Source: Actinobacteria bacterium UBA912
GTDB taxonomy: Bacteria; Actinomycetota; Coriobacteriia; Anaerosomatales; UBA912
Reading direction: 5' to 3'
NCBI GenBank assembly: GCA_002293965.1
Contig: DBEG01000149.1
Span: 1 to 11,112, forward strand
DNA length: 11,112 nucleotides
Part shown: positions 1-7,946 of the stretch, one piece after another
Layout of the letters: the number at the start of each line of letters is the position of its first letter
Numbering within the stretch: the stretch's first letter is position 1
Program-made: the position numbers and the translations under genes
The notes under the pieces: model-generated
The model's input: the letters and a program-made list of their open reading frames with translations, nothing else
Database searches by the model: none
What the model was told of the DNA's origin: nothing

Positions 1-277
1 CTAGCACCTCATCGGGCAGGTCGATTCCGTTATCCGAGCTCAGCGAAGGAGATGCCTCGCACCCTTTCAGTATCCGCACCCCATTGAGCACACTAGGAAT
101 AACCTTGAGATTCCAGAAATGCCAAGGATGAGCGCCCTCTGGCACGCTCGGCCCGTGGTCTGTGACCGCAATAAGCTCAAGCCCCACCATCCGTGCCGCG
201 GCGGCATTTTCCGTGATCGTCGAGTATGCGTGACCGGAGGAGATCGTGTGTGTGTGGAGATCCGCGAGCAGGGCCAT
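1..277 (-). CDS. PHP-domain metal-dependent hydrolase, YcdX-like (5' part only)
   Basis: The first 92 codons are present; the gene continues past the left edge of the window. The protein opens MALLADLHTHTISSGHAYST. His8 and His10 form the HxH pair typical of PHP domains, His16 follows, Asp40-His41 lie in a TDHG motif, and Glu74 lies in a KGCEA segment. The run SGHAYSTITENA followed by VTDHGP is characteristic of the YcdX branch of PHP phosphoesterases, which bind a multinuclear metal centre. Substrates for most members are unknown, so only a cytosolic phosphoesterase role is proposed. The ATG at 277 is chosen because the PHP motif starts within eight residues and prfB ends five bases upstream, which points to co-transcription with secA and prfB. 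The Shine-Dalgarno is weak (AAGG about 12 nt upstream), so translational coupling to prfB is plausible. Confidence 0.88.
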   Translation of the reverse strand, partial: MALLADLHTHTISSGHAYSTITENAAAARMVGLELIAVTDHGPSVPEGAHPWHFWNLKVIPSVLNGVRILKGCEASPSLSSDNGIDLPDEVL

Positions 278-282
278 CGTGG

Positions 283-1416
283 TTATGTCGCCTTGGCCGA
301 TTGCGCCGATGAGTCGCCCGCGCTTACTCTCCAGCGGTGGTAACCGACAACGAAGTCATCGATCTGCCCGTCCAAAACCGCTTCCACGTTACCGGTTTCG
401 ATACCGGTGCGGACATCCTTGACGAGCTGATATGGATAGAGAACGTAGTTCCGGATCTGGCTGCCCCAGGAAATATCCTGTTTGACGCCACGCAATCGAT
501 CGAGCTCTTCACGACGCTTTTGTTCCTCTATTTCGAAAAGGCGCGAGCGCAGGATGGTCATCGCCGTTTCCTTGTTCTTCATCTGGCTCTTCTCGTTTTG
601 GCAGGTAACAACGATTCCTGTGGGAAGATGCGTGATGCGCACCGCCGAATCTGTAGTGTTGACCGACTGGCCTCCAGGGCCGCTTGAGCGGTAGACATCT
701 ATGCGCAAATCCTCATCTCGCAGGTCTACCTCGATGTTTTGCGGCAAAACCGGCAAAACCTCAACGCCTGCAAACGTCGTCTGTCTGCGTTTTTTCTCAT
801 CGGTCGGAGAGATTCTTACCAGCCGATGAACACCGGCCTCGGAAGATAGCATCCCGTAAGCGTTACGACCATGCACCGTGAAAACCGCTCGATCGATCCC
901 GATCTCCACCCCCGACGAGGCATCATGGATATCAACCTTCCAGCGCTTGAGTGCAGCGTACTTGAGATACATCTTGAAGAGCATCTCCGACCAGTCCTGA
1001 GCCTCAAGTCCGCCCTGACCAGGCAGAATTGTGATGATCGCGTCACGCGAATCGAGCTCGCCGGTAAACCAGGTGCTCACCTCAAAAGCGTCGAGGCGTT
1101 TCGTGATATCGCGAATGCCCGTTTCGACCTCAGTAGCCATCTCCTGATCGTCTTCGGCCAACGCCAGCTCATTCGATATTTCGACGTCTTCGATGGCGAG
1201 GATAAGTGATTGATACGACTCGACATCGTCTTTCGCCAGCGCCAATTCGGCCATCACGGATTGAGCCGCGCTCTGGTCCTCCCAAAACCCCACTTCAGAA
1301 GCTTCGCCTTCGAGCGCGGCGATCTTCGCGCGCTTCTCATCGATGGCGAGGTATCGGGCGGTATCTTCAGCGCGGCGAAAAAGCTCGGCTATCTCTCGGG
1401 TACGGTCAACGATCAT
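283..1416 (-). CDS. prfB: Peptide chain release factor 2 (RF2)
   Basis: Encodes a 377-residue class I release factor that would recognise UGA and UAA in the ribosomal A site and trigger hydrolysis of peptidyl-tRNA. The GGQ catalytic tripeptide is at residues 248-250 (SGPGGQSVN). RF2-type segments include PGQGGLEAQDWSEML near 132-145 and WGSQIRNYVL near 317-326. The ATG at 1416 gives the family's usual length; upstream in-frame codons overlap the end of secA and do not look like RF2. AGAG at 1428-1425 lies 8 nt ahead of it, with AGG slightly further away. Two points stand out. The anticodon-like tripeptide is SPT (203-205) where RF2 normally has SPF. The codons at the usual frameshift position read CTC GCC ATC GAT, with no in-frame TGA, so no autoregulatory +1 frameshift is possible. 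Its position after secA matches a common bacterial order. Confidence 0.96.
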   Translation of the reverse strand: MIVDRTREIAELFRRAEDTARYLAIDEKRAKIAALEGEASEVGFWEDQSAAQSVMAELALAKDDVESYQSLILAIEDVEISNELALAEDDQEMATEVETGIRDITKRLDAFEVSTWFTGELDSRDAIITILPGQGGLEAQDWSEMLFKMYLKYAALKRWKVDIHDASSGVEIGIDRAVFTVHGRNAYGMLSSEAGVHRLVRISPTDEKKRRQTTFAGVEVLPVLPQNIEVDLRDEDLRIDVYRSSGPGGQSVNTTDSAVRITHLPTGIVVTCQNEKSQMKNKETAMTILRSRLFEIEEQKRREELDRLRGVKQDISWGSQIRNYVLYPYQLVKDVRTGIETGNVEAVLDGQIDDFVVGYHRWRVSAGDSSAQSAKAT

Positions 1417-1447
1417 ATGAATATCTCTACCTGGCCTCAATCGCCGG

Positions 1448-4201
1448 TCAGACGTTGCTTCCGTGACACTTCTTGTACTTTTTACCACTACCGCAAGGGC
1501 AAGGATCGTTGCGTCCGGCACCAGCGAATGGATCCGCCTTGTCCTTCACGACTGTAACCCCGCTCTTGCCCGCGCCTGCCGATGCGGCCGCCGCGGCACC
1601 CGGAGATTGCCCTGAGCCTGCTTGAGCGGCCGCCGATTGCATCGCACCCGCAAATATAGTCTGCTCGGAAGGCGCACTGTAAACAACATCGCGCATTGAA
1701 GCCTCTGCGCTCGGCTCGGCCACAGTGACCTGAATGTGCATGAGCGTTCTGAGAAAGTCCTCGTTTATCTGGCCGACAAGTCCCGAGAACATTTCGTACG
1801 CCTCGGCTTTGTACTCGGCGAGCGGGTCGCGCTGACCCATCGCCCGAAGCCCGATTCCATCCTTGAGGTAGTCCATCTCGAGCAAATGCTCCATCCAGCG
1901 AGCGTCGATAACTCGAAGCATCACATGACGCTCAAGCTCACGTAGTTGCTCTGCCCCCAACTCCGCCTCTTTTTGCCGGAAACGGTCGAGAGCGACGGTG
2001 ATGAGCTCGTCCGACAGTTCGTAAGGGTTGCCGATCTCGGCCTTACGCTTGAGAACCTCTCCGCTCAAGCCCGTGACGTCTCTGTACCAGGTCTCCAGAT
2101 TGTCCCAATCCCACTCTTCAGAGTACGCGCGCTCGGGGCAGTAGAACAAAACGCCCTGGGTGATGACATCGGAAAACATCTCTTCGACGCGGCCATGAAT
2201 ATCCTTGCCGTCGAGTATCTGAGTGCGCTCGTTGTAGATAACCTCGCGCTGCTTGTTCATCACGTCGTCGTAGTCCAAAACATGTTTTCGCGCGGCAAAG
2301 TTCATAGCCTCCACCTGCCGCTGAGCGCTCTCTATCGCCTTGGACACCAGGCCGGCCTGAATTGGCACATCATCCGGTATCTGGGTGCGCTGCATCAGTG
2401 CGGAGATTCTATCCATCTTGTCCCCGCCAAACAGCCTCATGAGGTTATCTTCAAGGGAGAGGAAGAATTGCGAGACTCCCGGATCACCCTGGCGACCCGA
2501 TCTACCTCGCAGCTGATTGTCTATGCGTCGCGACTCGTGACGCTCTGTGCCGAGAACCGCAAGGCCGCCCGCCTTCACCACGTCTACGTGCTCGGCATTG
2601 CAGATCCGCTTCGCTTCGAGCAAGGCGTCCTGACGATCCTGATCGCTCGCGTCTTCCGGCTGGATTCCGCGGCCTCTAAGCAGATCATCAACGAGGTACT
2701 CGGGGTTTCCGCCTAGTATGATGTCGGTACCTCGACCCGCCATGTTGGTTGCGATGGTAACGGCGCCAAGCCGTCCCGCCTGAGCGATTATCTGCGCTTC
2801 CTGCTCGTGAAACTTAGCGTTCAGGACATTGTGTTTGACTCCACGCTTTTGAAGCATGCGCGCGAGTAGCTCAGAGTTTTCGATCGAAATGGTGCCGACA
2901 AGCACCGGCTGGCCCGCCTTGTTGCACTCGACAATCTGATTTACAACCGCGTTTAATTTCGCCTGGAAGTTCCTATAGATAGCGTCGTTACGATCATCGC
3001 GAATCATCTGTCGATGTGTGGGAATCACCATGACCGGCAGTTCATAAATGGACCGAAACTCAGCGTCTTCGGTGACTGCGGTACCCGTCATGCCTGCTAG
3101 CTTTTCATACATCCGGAAGTAGTTTTGCAGGGTTATGGTGGCTAAGGTCTGATTCTCCTCGCGAACGTGCTGCTTCTCCTTGGCCTCGATTGACTGATGA
3201 AGACCCTCCGAATATCTCCTGCCGTACATCAGGCGACCGGTGAACTCGTCGACAATGATGACCTCGCCGTCCTTGACGACGTAATCGACATCTTTCTTGA
3301 ACATGAACTGCGCCTTGAGGGCCTGCTGGAGATGATTGACCATCCGGCCGCTGGGATCCGCGTACAGATCATCTATACCAAGCCACTCCTCGATCTTTGA
3401 GATCCCTGACTCGGTAGGCGCAACAGTGCGCTTGGCTTCGTCAAGCTCAAAGTCAGTTTCCGCACGTAACCTCGGCACCACCTTAGCGAAAGCCTTGTAG
3501 GTGTCTGCAGATTTGGTTCCGGCGCCCGAGATGATAAGGGGTGTACGCGCTTCGTCGATAAGTATCGAATCGACCTCGTCGACGATGGCAAAGTGATGCC
3601 CTCGCTGAACGCGATTTCCAGGCACTACAACCATGTTGTCACGAAGATAATCGAAGCCGAATTCGCTATTTGTTCCGTAAGTCACATCCGCTTGATACGC
3701 AACTTTTCTACGCGCTGGATCCATCTGTGCCTGGATAATACCGACCTCAAGTCCGAGAAAGCGGTAAACACGCCCCATCCACTCACTGTCACGCTTTGCC
3801 AGGTAGTCATTGACGGTCACAATGTGGACCCCGTTGCCGGAAATCGCGTTGAGGTAGGCGGGCAGCGTAGCGGCGAGCGTTTTACCCTCTCCCGTCTTCA
3901 TCTCAGCGATCATGCCACGGTTGAGGACCATGCCGCCAATGAGCTGAACATCAAAGTGCCGCATTTCCAGTGACCTGAAAGCGGCTTCGCGACAAAGCGC
4001 AAAAGCCTCCGGCAGCAACTCCTCGAGCGATTCACCAGCAGAGTATCTTGTCTTGAGATCGGCCGTCTTCGCCGGAAACTCATCATCTGACAGCTTCTGG
4101 ACGTCGGGCTCGAGTGCATTGATCGTCTCAACTACCGCTTCGAACTCGCGCAACTGCTTGCCCTCACCGAGTGTGAGGAGCTTCGCGAGGAATTTGACCA
4201 T
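1448..4201 (-). CDS. secA: Preprotein translocase ATPase SecA
   Basis: Encodes a 917-residue motor ATPase that pushes unfolded preproteins through SecYEG at the cytoplasmic membrane. The N-terminus MVKFLAKLLTLGEGK is typical. Walker A (MKTGEGKT) is at 101-108 and the DEVD Walker B at 208-211, followed by the SecA signature around DSILIDEARTPLIISG. NBD2 motifs include NMAGRGTDIILGG near 486-498 and QLRGRSGRQGDPG near 563-575. A low-complexity Ala/Gly linker leads to a C-terminal zinc-binding SEC-C motif, with Cys901, Cys903, Cys912 and His913 near the end, the module that usually contacts SecB or ribosomes. The ATG at 4201 is preferred over the longer ORF start at 4279 because SecA homology begins there; AAGG lies about 13 nt upstream, longer than ideal. 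The gene ends 31 nt before prfB, so a shared transcript is likely. Confidence 0.98.
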   Translation of the reverse strand: MVKFLAKLLTLGEGKQLREFEAVVETINALEPDVQKLSDDEFPAKTADLKTRYSAGESLEELLPEAFALCREAAFRSLEMRHFDVQLIGGMVLNRGMIAEMKTGEGKTLAATLPAYLNAISGNGVHIVTVNDYLAKRDSEWMGRVYRFLGLEVGIIQAQMDPARRKVAYQADVTYGTNSEFGFDYLRDNMVVVPGNRVQRGHHFAIVDEVDSILIDEARTPLIISGAGTKSADTYKAFAKVVPRLRAETDFELDEAKRTVAPTESGISKIEEWLGIDDLYADPSGRMVNHLQQALKAQFMFKKDVDYVVKDGEVIIVDEFTGRLMYGRRYSEGLHQSIEAKEKQHVREENQTLATITLQNYFRMYEKLAGMTGTAVTEDAEFRSIYELPVMVIPTHRQMIRDDRNDAIYRNFQAKLNAVVNQIVECNKAGQPVLVGTISIENSELLARMLQKRGVKHNVLNAKFHEQEAQIIAQAGRLGAVTIATNMAGRGTDIILGGNPEYLVDDLLRGRGIQPEDASDQDRQDALLEAKRICNAEHVDVVKAGGLAVLGTERHESRRIDNQLRGRSGRQGDPGVSQFFLSLEDNLMRLFGGDKMDRISALMQRTQIPDDVPIQAGLVSKAIESAQRQVEAMNFAARKHVLDYDDVMNKQREVIYNERTQILDGKDIHGRVEEMFSDVITQGVLFYCPERAYSEEWDWDNLETWYRDVTGLSGEVLKRKAEIGNPYELSDELITVALDRFRQKEAELGAEQLRELERHVMLRVIDARWMEHLLEMDYLKDGIGLRAMGQRDPLAEYKAEAYEMFSGLVGQINEDFLRTLMHIQVTVAEPSAEASMRDVVYSAPSEQTIFAGAMQSAAAQAGSGQSPGAAAAASAGAGKSGVTVVKDKADPFAGAGRNDPCPCGSGKKYKKCHGSNV

Positions 4202-4262
4202 GTTCTGTACGCTGCCTTCTCTGAATCTCCGATTGAATTTCTCTGCCCGAAAAGCGACACCG

Positions 4263-4268
4263 ATTCTA
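4263..4268 (-). promoter_or_regulatory. Candidate -10 box for secA
   Basis: On the minus strand TAGAAT (five of six matches to TATAAT) lies 62-67 nt before the secA start, which would give a leader of roughly 55 nt. No convincing -35 element is seen at 17-18 nt; a GCGACA hexamer lies about 20 nt upstream, which is too far for a standard sigma-70 promoter. Inferred from position and consensus only. Confidence 0.4.
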
Positions 4269-4342
4269 CCACAGGGCAATCAGGGTGATGTCGCTCGGTT
4301 GCGACTAGATGCAACAAGTGTGCCTTGCATGCGCGTGGGATT

Positions 4343-4389
4343 CGGAGCAGTGGGTGGCCGACAGCTCCCCGTCGACCGCCCATGCTCCG
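4343..4389. other. Long imperfect hairpin upstream of secA
   Basis: Bases 4343-4349 pair with 4383-4389 (7 bp). After a one-base bulge at 4350, 4351-4354 pair with 4379-4382 (4 bp). After a single opposed pair, 4356-4362 pair with 4371-4377 (7 bp, including one position that is a G-U wobble in minus-strand RNA). The loop is 8 nt. About 18 pairs in 47 nt is far more than expected by chance. No T-run follows on either strand. Confidence 0.6.
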
Positions 4390-4390
4390 C

Positions 4391-4421
4391 TAGCACCTCG
4401 GGTTCATCTGTTTCAGTGCTA
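4391..4421. other. Inverted repeat next to the long hairpin
   Basis: TAGCAC (4391-4396) and GTGCTA (4416-4421) form a perfect 6-bp stem around a 19-nt loop. It begins one base after the 4343-4389 hairpin, so the two could stack coaxially. Weak on its own; notable because of its neighbours. Confidence 0.35.
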
Positions 4422-4444
4422 CAAGCTCGGTTCGATGCCCCTCA

Positions 4445-4461
4445 GGAGCTCTCCCGGCTCC
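4445..4461. other. Short hairpin GGAGC/GCTCC
   Basis: A perfect 5-bp GC-rich stem with a 7-nt loop in the regulator-secA gap. No T-run follows. It could occur by chance, and is listed as part of the hairpin cluster. Confidence 0.3.
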
Positions 4462-4531
4462 ACACCTCAACGAACTCGAAACGGCACCTAGGTCACCCTA
4501 AAGAGGGAACCCGACAAACCAGCTCGGCGCA

Positions 4532-4549
4532 ACCTGGCTACCGCCAGGT
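4532..4549 (-). terminator. Possible U-less terminator after the regulator
   Basis: A perfect 7-bp stem (ACCTGGC/GCCAGGT) with a 4-nt loop lies 25-42 nt past the regulator's stop codon in the direction of transcription. Position suits a terminator or a 3'-end stabilising hairpin, but the following bases are TGCGCC rather than a T-run, so intrinsic termination by the standard mechanism is not supported. Confidence 0.35.
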
Positions 4550-4572
4550 CAAGTTCAACATTACACAGTGAG

Positions 4573-4592
4573 TCTATACAGAATCTATACAG
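4573..4592 (-). repeat. Two tandem copies of an 11-bp unit at the regulator stop codon
   Basis: The 9-mer TCTATACAG (plus strand) occurs at 4573-4581 and again at 4584-4592, an 11-bp period. On the coding strand the repeat spells the last codons (Cys-Ile-Asp-Ser-Val) and the TAG stop. Because 11 is not a multiple of three, the second copy is read in another frame and supplies the stop codon. This looks like a small slippage duplication that reset the C-terminus. Confidence 0.6.
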
Positions 4593-7500
4593 TCCGGCTC
4601 TTCCATTGAAAGAATCTGCTTGTATAGGGCAACCGTCTCTGCCGAAGGATCCAAGCCGAAATCTTCTACCAGCTTTTCCCTGCACTTCATATAGACCTCG
4701 ATTGCGACACTCCTCTGTCCGGTGGAAATCAAGCACTTCATGAGACTCTGACAAAGATCTTCTCGTCCGCCATCTGCTGAAAGCCCACTCCAAGCGAACT
4801 TGAGAGCGTCGCTAGTCTTTCCAGAGTCCATCGCCAGCGTGGTCGCCTTCAGCATCGCATCTCCGAATGCGATTCTGTATCGATCTCGCTCTTCCGAAAA
4901 CCAGTCCTCGTAGAGGTCGCCTGGCAGCAAGTCGCCGACGTAGATTTCGTCCAAACGCGCATAGTGTTCGATCGCTACTTCGATGTCGTTATTGCGTTCG
5001 GCCTCTGCAGCTCTTGTTATCAAACGACCGAATTCGGTGATATCCGAATCCACCATACCCGCGACCATCCTACATACCCCGCCAACGTTCTCGACGTAGG
5101 GTAACCGCTTAGCTCGAGTTGGTCGATACATCAGCGTAGCCTTCATGGCGCTCCAGATGACATACAGGTTGTTACGCGCCTTGTCGGTGGACTTGTCCGG
5201 CCAAAGACAATCATGGATCACATCCGCAGGGATGTCTTTGCCTTGTTTGACGAGTAGCATCATGAACAGCAGGCGGGCCTTGCGCTTCTTCCAGTCTTTC
5301 TCCCGAATCACACGATTCCCAACCCGAACGTCTAAACCGCCGAACATCTTCACGCGGCAAATAGGTGTGGCGTCCGAATCCTCGTCATCTTGGTGGAGCG
5401 CTTCCTCGTCACCTGTGACACGAAATGCCAGTCGCTGCCACGCATCGTCACAGCTCATGACCTCGCGGGCGGCAGCTAGGGTTCTGTCCGCATCCTGCGG
5501 CAAGACCATTCGCAATAGGTAGATGGACAAACGCCCAGGATCGATGTTCTCTGCAATGAGCCCCAGCAAGTGCGGGAATGCTCGAATGTACATGCCAGTC
5601 CACCAGTTGGAGCTCTCGGTGAGGATGTAGTCGACATGAGCGCTCAGCCGCTTCACCGCATCATCAGTGCGACCATCCCGACGGTCGATCTCGGCAAGGA
5701 TTAAGGCAGCTATAAGCGCGTGTTGCGCTGCGCCAGCTTTGGTGGTCACCTTACTCACATCACCGGCCAGCTCTCTGGCTGTTTCAATCTCTCCGAGCGC
5801 CAGAAGGTTGGCTGCACGATCCAGCTTCAACAACCATTCCAGCCAAACACACGCACATGACTCCAGGTGCTCGAATGCCTTCTCCGACATTGCGAGTGCG
5901 GAATGGTAGTCGCCCATGGATCGCAGCCATACAGATCGATCCATACAACAGCGTGCTGATTCGAAGCCGTAACCCTGCGCCGAGAATCCAGCGTAGGATT
6001 CCTCGAGGAGAAGGCGGCCTTCCTCATACTTGCCTAAGCCAATATTGGCCAATGCAGAGGTGTTAATCATCCAGTATAGTAAGGTTACAAGCTCCCTAGC
6101 TCGAGATCTCTCAATGAGCGGCTCAATGAGTTCGAGTGCATAGTCCAACCGGGCCTTCTCAAGATTGAATGCTGCCAAGTTGCCCTTCATTAACATCTGC
6201 TGACTGAATGGAATATTCTCAGTATTGATTTGCTTGTATGCCTCGTGTGCTGCCGTAAAGTTTCCACTGCACAGCACTTGGATTCCGCACCAACAGTGCA
6301 TTACTCTGGCCACGACTTCGGGTTTGAGCACTTCACGCTCGACCATATCTGCAGCGGCCTTCATGTATTTCATAGCCTCTTCAAAGGATCCCACCCACTG
6401 CAGGCAGGAACCCAGATGAATCAACGCCAAGGCTCGAGTGTCAGGCGATAGTCTGCCTTCAAGAGCCATTTTCAATGGCAGTATCGCCTCGCCCATCATC
6501 GCCAAATCAAACTGGAGATGAGACTTCAATAACAAAGCGTCAACTGCTACCTCTTCATTGTCTTCAATCAATGCTAATTCATGTGCCGACGAAGCCATCG
6601 TCAAGGCCTCCTGATACTTCAATTGATCGCCCAGCATTCTGGCGTTCAAGTAGAGTATCCGAGGACTGCGGGCAATCCACTTGGCCCCAAGGCAATCAAA
6701 AACTTGATTCAAGAGTCTGTAGCTACCCAAATCAAGGAGAGCCTTCCCTGAGCGCTCAGTCCATTCATATAGAGCCTGCCTGGATGCCCTCCGTACCGCC
6801 AGAGTGAACAGGGAGTCAAATCGACCTGATTCACCGAGGGCATCAAGTGTCCGCTCGAGCAATTCATTGCCATCAAAATTCAACGAGTAATCTTTTGCGA
6901 AGAGCCGATCCTCATAGACCTCGGCAGCAAGGTCGTGGATCCTGAATCGCAGCCGCCCGCCATCCTCTTCAACCGCTAGCAGCGGTATGAGTCTGGCCAA
7001 CATGATCAATTTCACTCCCGAACCTTTACCCAGGACCCACTCGCTGTCGATCTCGGTTCCGGACTTAAGAAGAGCGCAGCAGAAGAGTAGCCTCTTCATA
7101 TCATCATCCAACTGCTTGTCGCAAAGTTCTGTCAAATACACAGTGAGGTCCAAAGGAGTCGAACCCGAAACAGCCCCATCACGGGACAACTCGATTGTTC
7201 CCAAAGCGATGTGCCGCGCCAGAACACAGAGCGTTGCGGGCCTGCCGCCTGACATGCGCGCAAGGCAGCTGACCGTGTCCGGGTCGGGCTCGTCTGTGAG
7301 GTACCGCTCGAGGACCTGAAAACACTCAAGATCGCTCATCGAAAGGTTCTCTGCGAACAACATGGTAGCTCCGCGAAGATTACTCGGGATATCAGGGGAC
7401 TCCCACCGCGTAGTGACTATTACGCGTCCGCCTTTCAAGGAGCCAAGGGCGTCAACCAGCTCCTGGATCACCCCGAAATCCGCTTCCTTGGGGACATCAT

Positions 7501-7870
7501 CAAGAACCATGGTGATCCCGCTGTCTCCACTGATGTTAGCCAAGGCAACAAGCGCGCGGTCGGCCATGTCGACAGCGCTTAACGGCTTCATCAGAGGCTC
7601 GTTTCTCTGCGCCTGACTGTGAGTGGGGTCGATGAGTTGCAGTAGTGCCGAATAGAACCTCTCGCGACTCCAGTCGAGGCTTGAACAATCTAGCCATACC
7701 GTGGGAGAGTCGAAAGCAGAAGCTAACTGAGAGGCAAGTACACTCTTGCCATAGCCGCTCGGAGCAGCTATCACCAAACTTGAATCGTTTGCCTGTACAA
7801 GTGGGGCGATGAGTCTTTCGCGCGCTATCGTCCCACTGAACACCGGAATAACTTGTTTCATTTTATGCAT
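4574..7870 (-). CDS. Large ATPase-SARP transcriptional regulator (MalT/AfsR-like, BTAD C-terminus)
   Basis: A 1098-residue cytosolic regulator. The N-terminal STAND-type P-loop ATPase has Walker A APSGYGKS (about 36-43) and a Walker B-like MVLDD (about 121-125), as in MalT/LuxR-family large activators. A long helical middle, about residues 360-780, looks like TPR repeats that would sense a ligand or partner. The C-terminus starts near 840 with VKMFGGLDVRV and an OmpR-like winged helix (KARLLFMMLL to ARNNLYVIWSAMK), then a BTAD domain (EVAIEHYARLDEIYVGDLLP to LVEDFGLDPSAET). In AfsR the SARP module is N-terminal; here it replaces the C-terminal LuxR HTH. The ATG at 7870 is chosen because AGGGG lies 8 nt upstream; GTG at 7876 would be too close and ATG at 7861 too far. 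It probably activates transcription when ATP and a ligand are bound; targets are unknown, though the adjacent HD/DUF5317 genes are candidates. Confidence 0.88.
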   Translation of the reverse strand: MHKMKQVIPVFSGTIARERLIAPLVQANDSSLVIAAPSGYGKSVLASQLASAFDSPTVWLDCSSLDWSRERFYSALLQLIDPTHSQAQRNEPLMKPLSAVDMADRALVALANISGDSGITMVLDDVPKEADFGVIQELVDALGSLKGGRVIVTTRWESPDIPSNLRGATMLFAENLSMSDLECFQVLERYLTDEPDPDTVSCLARMSGGRPATLCVLARHIALGTIELSRDGAVSGSTPLDLTVYLTELCDKQLDDDMKRLLFCCALLKSGTEIDSEWVLGKGSGVKLIMLARLIPLLAVEEDGGRLRFRIHDLAAEVYEDRLFAKDYSLNFDGNELLERTLDALGESGRFDSLFTLAVRRASRQALYEWTERSGKALLDLGSYRLLNQVFDCLGAKWIARSPRILYLNARMLGDQLKYQEALTMASSAHELALIEDNEEVAVDALLLKSHLQFDLAMMGEAILPLKMALEGRLSPDTRALALIHLGSCLQWVGSFEEAMKYMKAAADMVEREVLKPEVVARVMHCWCGIQVLCSGNFTAAHEAYKQINTENIPFSQQMLMKGNLAAFNLEKARLDYALELIEPLIERSRARELVTLLYWMINTSALANIGLGKYEEGRLLLEESYAGFSAQGYGFESARCCMDRSVWLRSMGDYHSALAMSEKAFEHLESCACVWLEWLLKLDRAANLLALGEIETARELAGDVSKVTTKAGAAQHALIAALILAEIDRRDGRTDDAVKRLSAHVDYILTESSNWWTGMYIRAFPHLLGLIAENIDPGRLSIYLLRMVLPQDADRTLAAAREVMSCDDAWQRLAFRVTGDEEALHQDDEDSDATPICRVKMFGGLDVRVGNRVIREKDWKKRKARLLFMMLLVKQGKDIPADVIHDCLWPDKSTDKARNNLYVIWSAMKATLMYRPTRAKRLPYVENVGGVCRMVAGMVDSDITEFGRLITRAAEAERNNDIEVAIEHYARLDEIYVGDLLPGDLYEDWFSEERDRYRIAFGDAMLKATTLAMDSGKTSDALKFAWSGLSADGGREDLCQSLMKCLISTGQRSVAIEVYMKCREKLVEDFGLDPSAETVALYKQILSMEEPDCIDSV

Positions 7871-7920
7871 GATCACCGCCCCTAATCGCGTCCCTCCCCT
7901 TCATGCACCGTAAGGCAGTC

Positions 7921-7929
7921 ATCATAACA
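7921..7929 (-). promoter_or_regulatory. Extended -10 promoter for the large regulator
   Basis: On the minus strand TGT-TATGAT matches the extended -10 consensus TGnTATAAT with one mismatch. It lies about 50 nt before the regulator's ATG, in a short AT-rich gap. The -35 position has only a weak match (TAGAGC at 17 nt spacing), which an extended -10 can tolerate. This suggests the regulator has its own promoter in addition to any read-through from the HD operon. No terminator with a T-run is seen between DUF5317 and this site. Confidence 0.5.
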
Positions 7930-7946
7930 AATTCTAAACAACTGCT

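Larger units (their letters stand above)
4202..4573. other. Non-coding gap between regulator and secA, rich in hairpins
   Basis: About 370 nt with no credible gene. Open frames here lack family resemblance and good ribosome sites. The stretch holds inverted repeats at 4532-4549, 4445-4461, 4391-4421, 4343-4389 and 4290-4305, plus the candidate secA -10 box. None of the hairpins is followed by a T-run on either strand, so none is a standard intrinsic terminator. A structured leader, a U-less termination region or an unannotated small RNA are all possible. Confidence 0.6.

Noticed and set aside
1..10. The 10-mer CTAGCACCTC occurs at 1-10 and again at 4390-4399
   Set aside because: One copy is inside the PHP coding sequence and the other in the intergenic gap, with no matching flanks. 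Probably chance.
1417..1521. N-terminal extension of prfB to the longest open frame
   Set aside because: The extra 35 residues overlap the SecA C-terminus in another frame and do not resemble RF2. The ATG at 1416 gives the normal length.
1946..2716. 256-codon plus-strand open frame
   Set aside because: It lies wholly antisense to secA, whose motifs are certain, and its translation resembles no family. It is a codon-bias shadow.
4429..4436. GGTTCGAT on the plus strand, resembling a tRNA T-loop
   Set aside because: The flanking bases do not pair to make a T-stem, and no acceptor stem or anticodon arm can be placed around it.
4053..4571. 172-codon plus-strand open frame crossing the secA start and the upstream gap
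   Set aside because: It overlaps the secA N-terminus antisense, has no clear ribosome site, and shows no recognisable domain.
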